Source: Carboxylicivirga longa
Lineage (GTDB): Bacteria; Bacteroidota; Bacteroidia; Bacteroidales; Marinilabiliaceae
Reading direction: 5' to 3'
Assembly (NCBI RefSeq): GCF_050589825.1
Contig: NZ_JBNGOZ010000006.1
Location: forward strand, 170,377 to 234,376
DNA length: 64,000 nt
The notes under the pieces were generated by a model. That model was given only the letters and a program-made list of their open reading frames with translations, was not told the DNA's origin and made no database searches. The translations under genes and the position numbers were made by a program. Shown here one piece after another: positions 63,012-64,000 of the stretch. Positions within the stretch are counted from its first letter, which is position 1; each line of letters opens with the position of its first letter.

Positions 63012-63770
63012 ATGAAAAAAATAGCGATGGTTACCGGAGCCACATCCGGCATAGGGAAAGCAACCGCAATAAAACTATCCAATCAAGGCTACCGTATGAT
63101 CCTCACTGGACGACGCAATGAACGCCTGCAAGCACTAAAAGAAGATTTAATAAAAAACAAAACAGAGGTACAAACACTCTGTTTTGATATACGCGATACA
63201 GCAGCCATTGATCAGGCCATTGAGCAACTACCAGCCGAATGGCATGATGTGAACGTACTGGTTAACAACGCAGGGCTAGCCGCTGGTGCCGATCCTATAC
63301 ACAAGGGCCTGTGGAGTGACTGGGAGCAGATGATTGATACCAATATAAAAGGTTTGCTCTACCTGTCGAAAAAAATAATACCCTGCATGATGGCTCGTAA
63401 ACAAGGACATATCGTTAACGTATCGTCCATTGCCGGTAAAGAAACCTATGCCAACGGAAATGTTTACTGCGCTACTAAACATGCGGTGGAGGCCATCACC
63501 AAAGGTATGCGTATCGACCTGCTTCCTTACAACATTAAAGTATCATCGGTATCGCCGGGAATGGTGGAAACAGAGTTTTCCGTAGTGCGTTACCATGGCG
63601 ACCAGGAAAAGGCAGACAATGTATACGAGGGCTTAACGCCACTCTTTGCCGATGACATAGCCGATGCCATCGAATATATGGTGACTCGTCCGCCCCATGT
63701 TAATATCAATGACATGCTGATAATGCCTACAGCGCAAGCCAGTGCCGTTTACAATCATCGTGAGGAGTAA
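63012..63770 (+). CDS. Short-chain dehydrogenase/reductase (YdfG-like)
   Basis: 252 residues. Classical SDR: TGATSGIGKAT (cofactor), NNAG, Ser in VSSIAGKETYANG, YCATK (Tyr and Lys), SPGMVETEF. Arg at LTGRRNERL after beta-2 indicates NADP preference. Closest in feel to YdfG/serine 3-dehydrogenase, which reduces malonic semialdehyde or oxidises L-serine and 3-hydroxy acids; the substrate here is open. Monocistronic. Confidence 0.94.
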   Translation: MKKIAMVTGATSGIGKATAIKLSNQGYRMILTGRRNERLQALKEDLIKNKTEVQTLCFDIRDTAAIDQAIEQLPAEWHDVNVLVNNAGLAAGADPIHKGLWSDWEQMIDTNIKGLLYLSKKIIPCMMARKQGHIVNVSSIAGKETYANGNVYCATKHAVEAITKGMRIDLLPYNIKVSSVSPGMVETEFSVVRYHGDQEKADNVYEGLTPLFADDIADAIEYMVTRPPHVNINDMLIMPTAQASAVYNHREE

Positions 63771-63812
63771 CGTTGGATGAAAAACAGCAACGCAGATCAA
63801 TCGCAAGATCTC

Positions 63813-63863
63813 AAAAAAAGGATCGCATCTTAACAACATATTGGTTATTAAAGATGTGATCCT
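63813..63863 (-). terminator. Bidirectional terminator, stronger on the minus strand
   Basis: AGGATCGCATCTT pairs with AAGATGTGATCCT (one G-T pair) around a loop of about 17 bases. The minus strand ends in TTTTTTT, suggesting a leftward gene beyond the window; the plus side ends GTAATTTTAT after the SDR gene. Confidence 0.72.
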
Positions 63864-63962
63864 GTAATTTTATACGCAAACCCGGAAGTTGCAACTCATC
63901 CATTTAATACTCTTCCACAAATAGGCACTTTCAGAAGTGATACTTATGAAGAACAATATATG

Positions 63963-63996
63963 AGGTTAATCTTTGTTGATTAGCCTTTTTGTTTTT
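63963..63996 (+). terminator. Rho-independent terminator near the right edge
   Basis: AGGTTAATC pairs with GATTAGCCT (one G-T pair), 6-base loop, followed by TTTTGTTTTT. Between 63864 and 63962 I see no gene, so this second terminator has no obvious client except the SDR transcript. Confidence 0.7.
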
Positions 63997-64000
63997 CATA

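Overview
The window comes from an anaerobic or facultatively anaerobic member of the Bacteroidota, probably a Marinilabiliales-like marine or sediment bacterium. Evidence: PorT and the lipoprotein TamA homologue TamL are both present; the rplL-rpoBC-DUF3467 order is as in that phylum; signal peptides and lipoboxes have the Bacteroidota style; and several transcription units are preceded by TTG-N19/20/21-TAnnTTTG, the primary sigma-factor promoter of this phylum. The class or order is inference; the phylum is well supported.

Layout. 1-5750 (-): a tripartite efflux operon (TolC-type channel, lipoprotein adaptor, RND pump running off the left edge) with a promoter overlapped by an inverted repeat. 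5950-13000: single genes (CvfB-like S1 protein, small exported protein, acyl-CoA dehydrogenase, HydG, large exported protein of unknown role). 13000-28830 (-): a 15.7-kb hydrogen locus. 29078-34800: an AlbA_2 protein, an AmiE-like serine hydrolase and the exo-muramidase NamZ (peptidoglycan recycling), with an AT-rich PD-(D/E)XK nuclease cassette between the last two, then DUF3467. 34979-47904 (-): tRNA-Tyr, tRNA-Gly, tuf, tRNA-Trp, secE, nusG, rplKAJL, rpoBC. 48094-62803: housekeeping genes (hpf, xerC, rpsU, HhH protein, SNF transporter, fba, tamL, trmH-like, FAD protein, porT, ubiE, tlpA-like, purL). 63012-63770: an SDR gene, followed by terminators at the right edge.

The most interesting region is 13112-28818. 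All genes lie on one strand and fall into three apparent units. Unit 1 is a small trimeric NADH-linked [FeFe] hydrogenase (hydC2-hydB2-hydA2) whose catalytic subunit has Ser in place of the second Cys of the TSCCP motif and whose NuoF-like subunit lacks the usual extra Fe-S domains. Unit 2 holds a thioredoxin-like ferredoxin, an H-cluster-fold protein with a PAS domain (HydS-like) and an overlapping SpoIIE-type PP2C phosphatase. Unit 3 holds a DRTGG protein, an RsbW-like kinase/ATPase, a second non-canonical H-cluster protein, another DRTGG protein, a PHP protein, a second GHKL ATPase, and a full-size electron-bifurcating-type hydrogenase (HndB-like, HydB, HydA, HydC). The locus thus joins four H-cluster-fold proteins to a set of signalling enzymes (phosphatase, kinase, PAS), but has no recognisable anti-anti-sigma factor, sigma factor or DNA-binding regulator. 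My working inference is a hydrogen- or redox-sensing module that controls or tunes the two hydrogenases. HydG, needed for H-cluster assembly, is encoded 2 kb away under its own promoter; HydE and HydF are not in the window.
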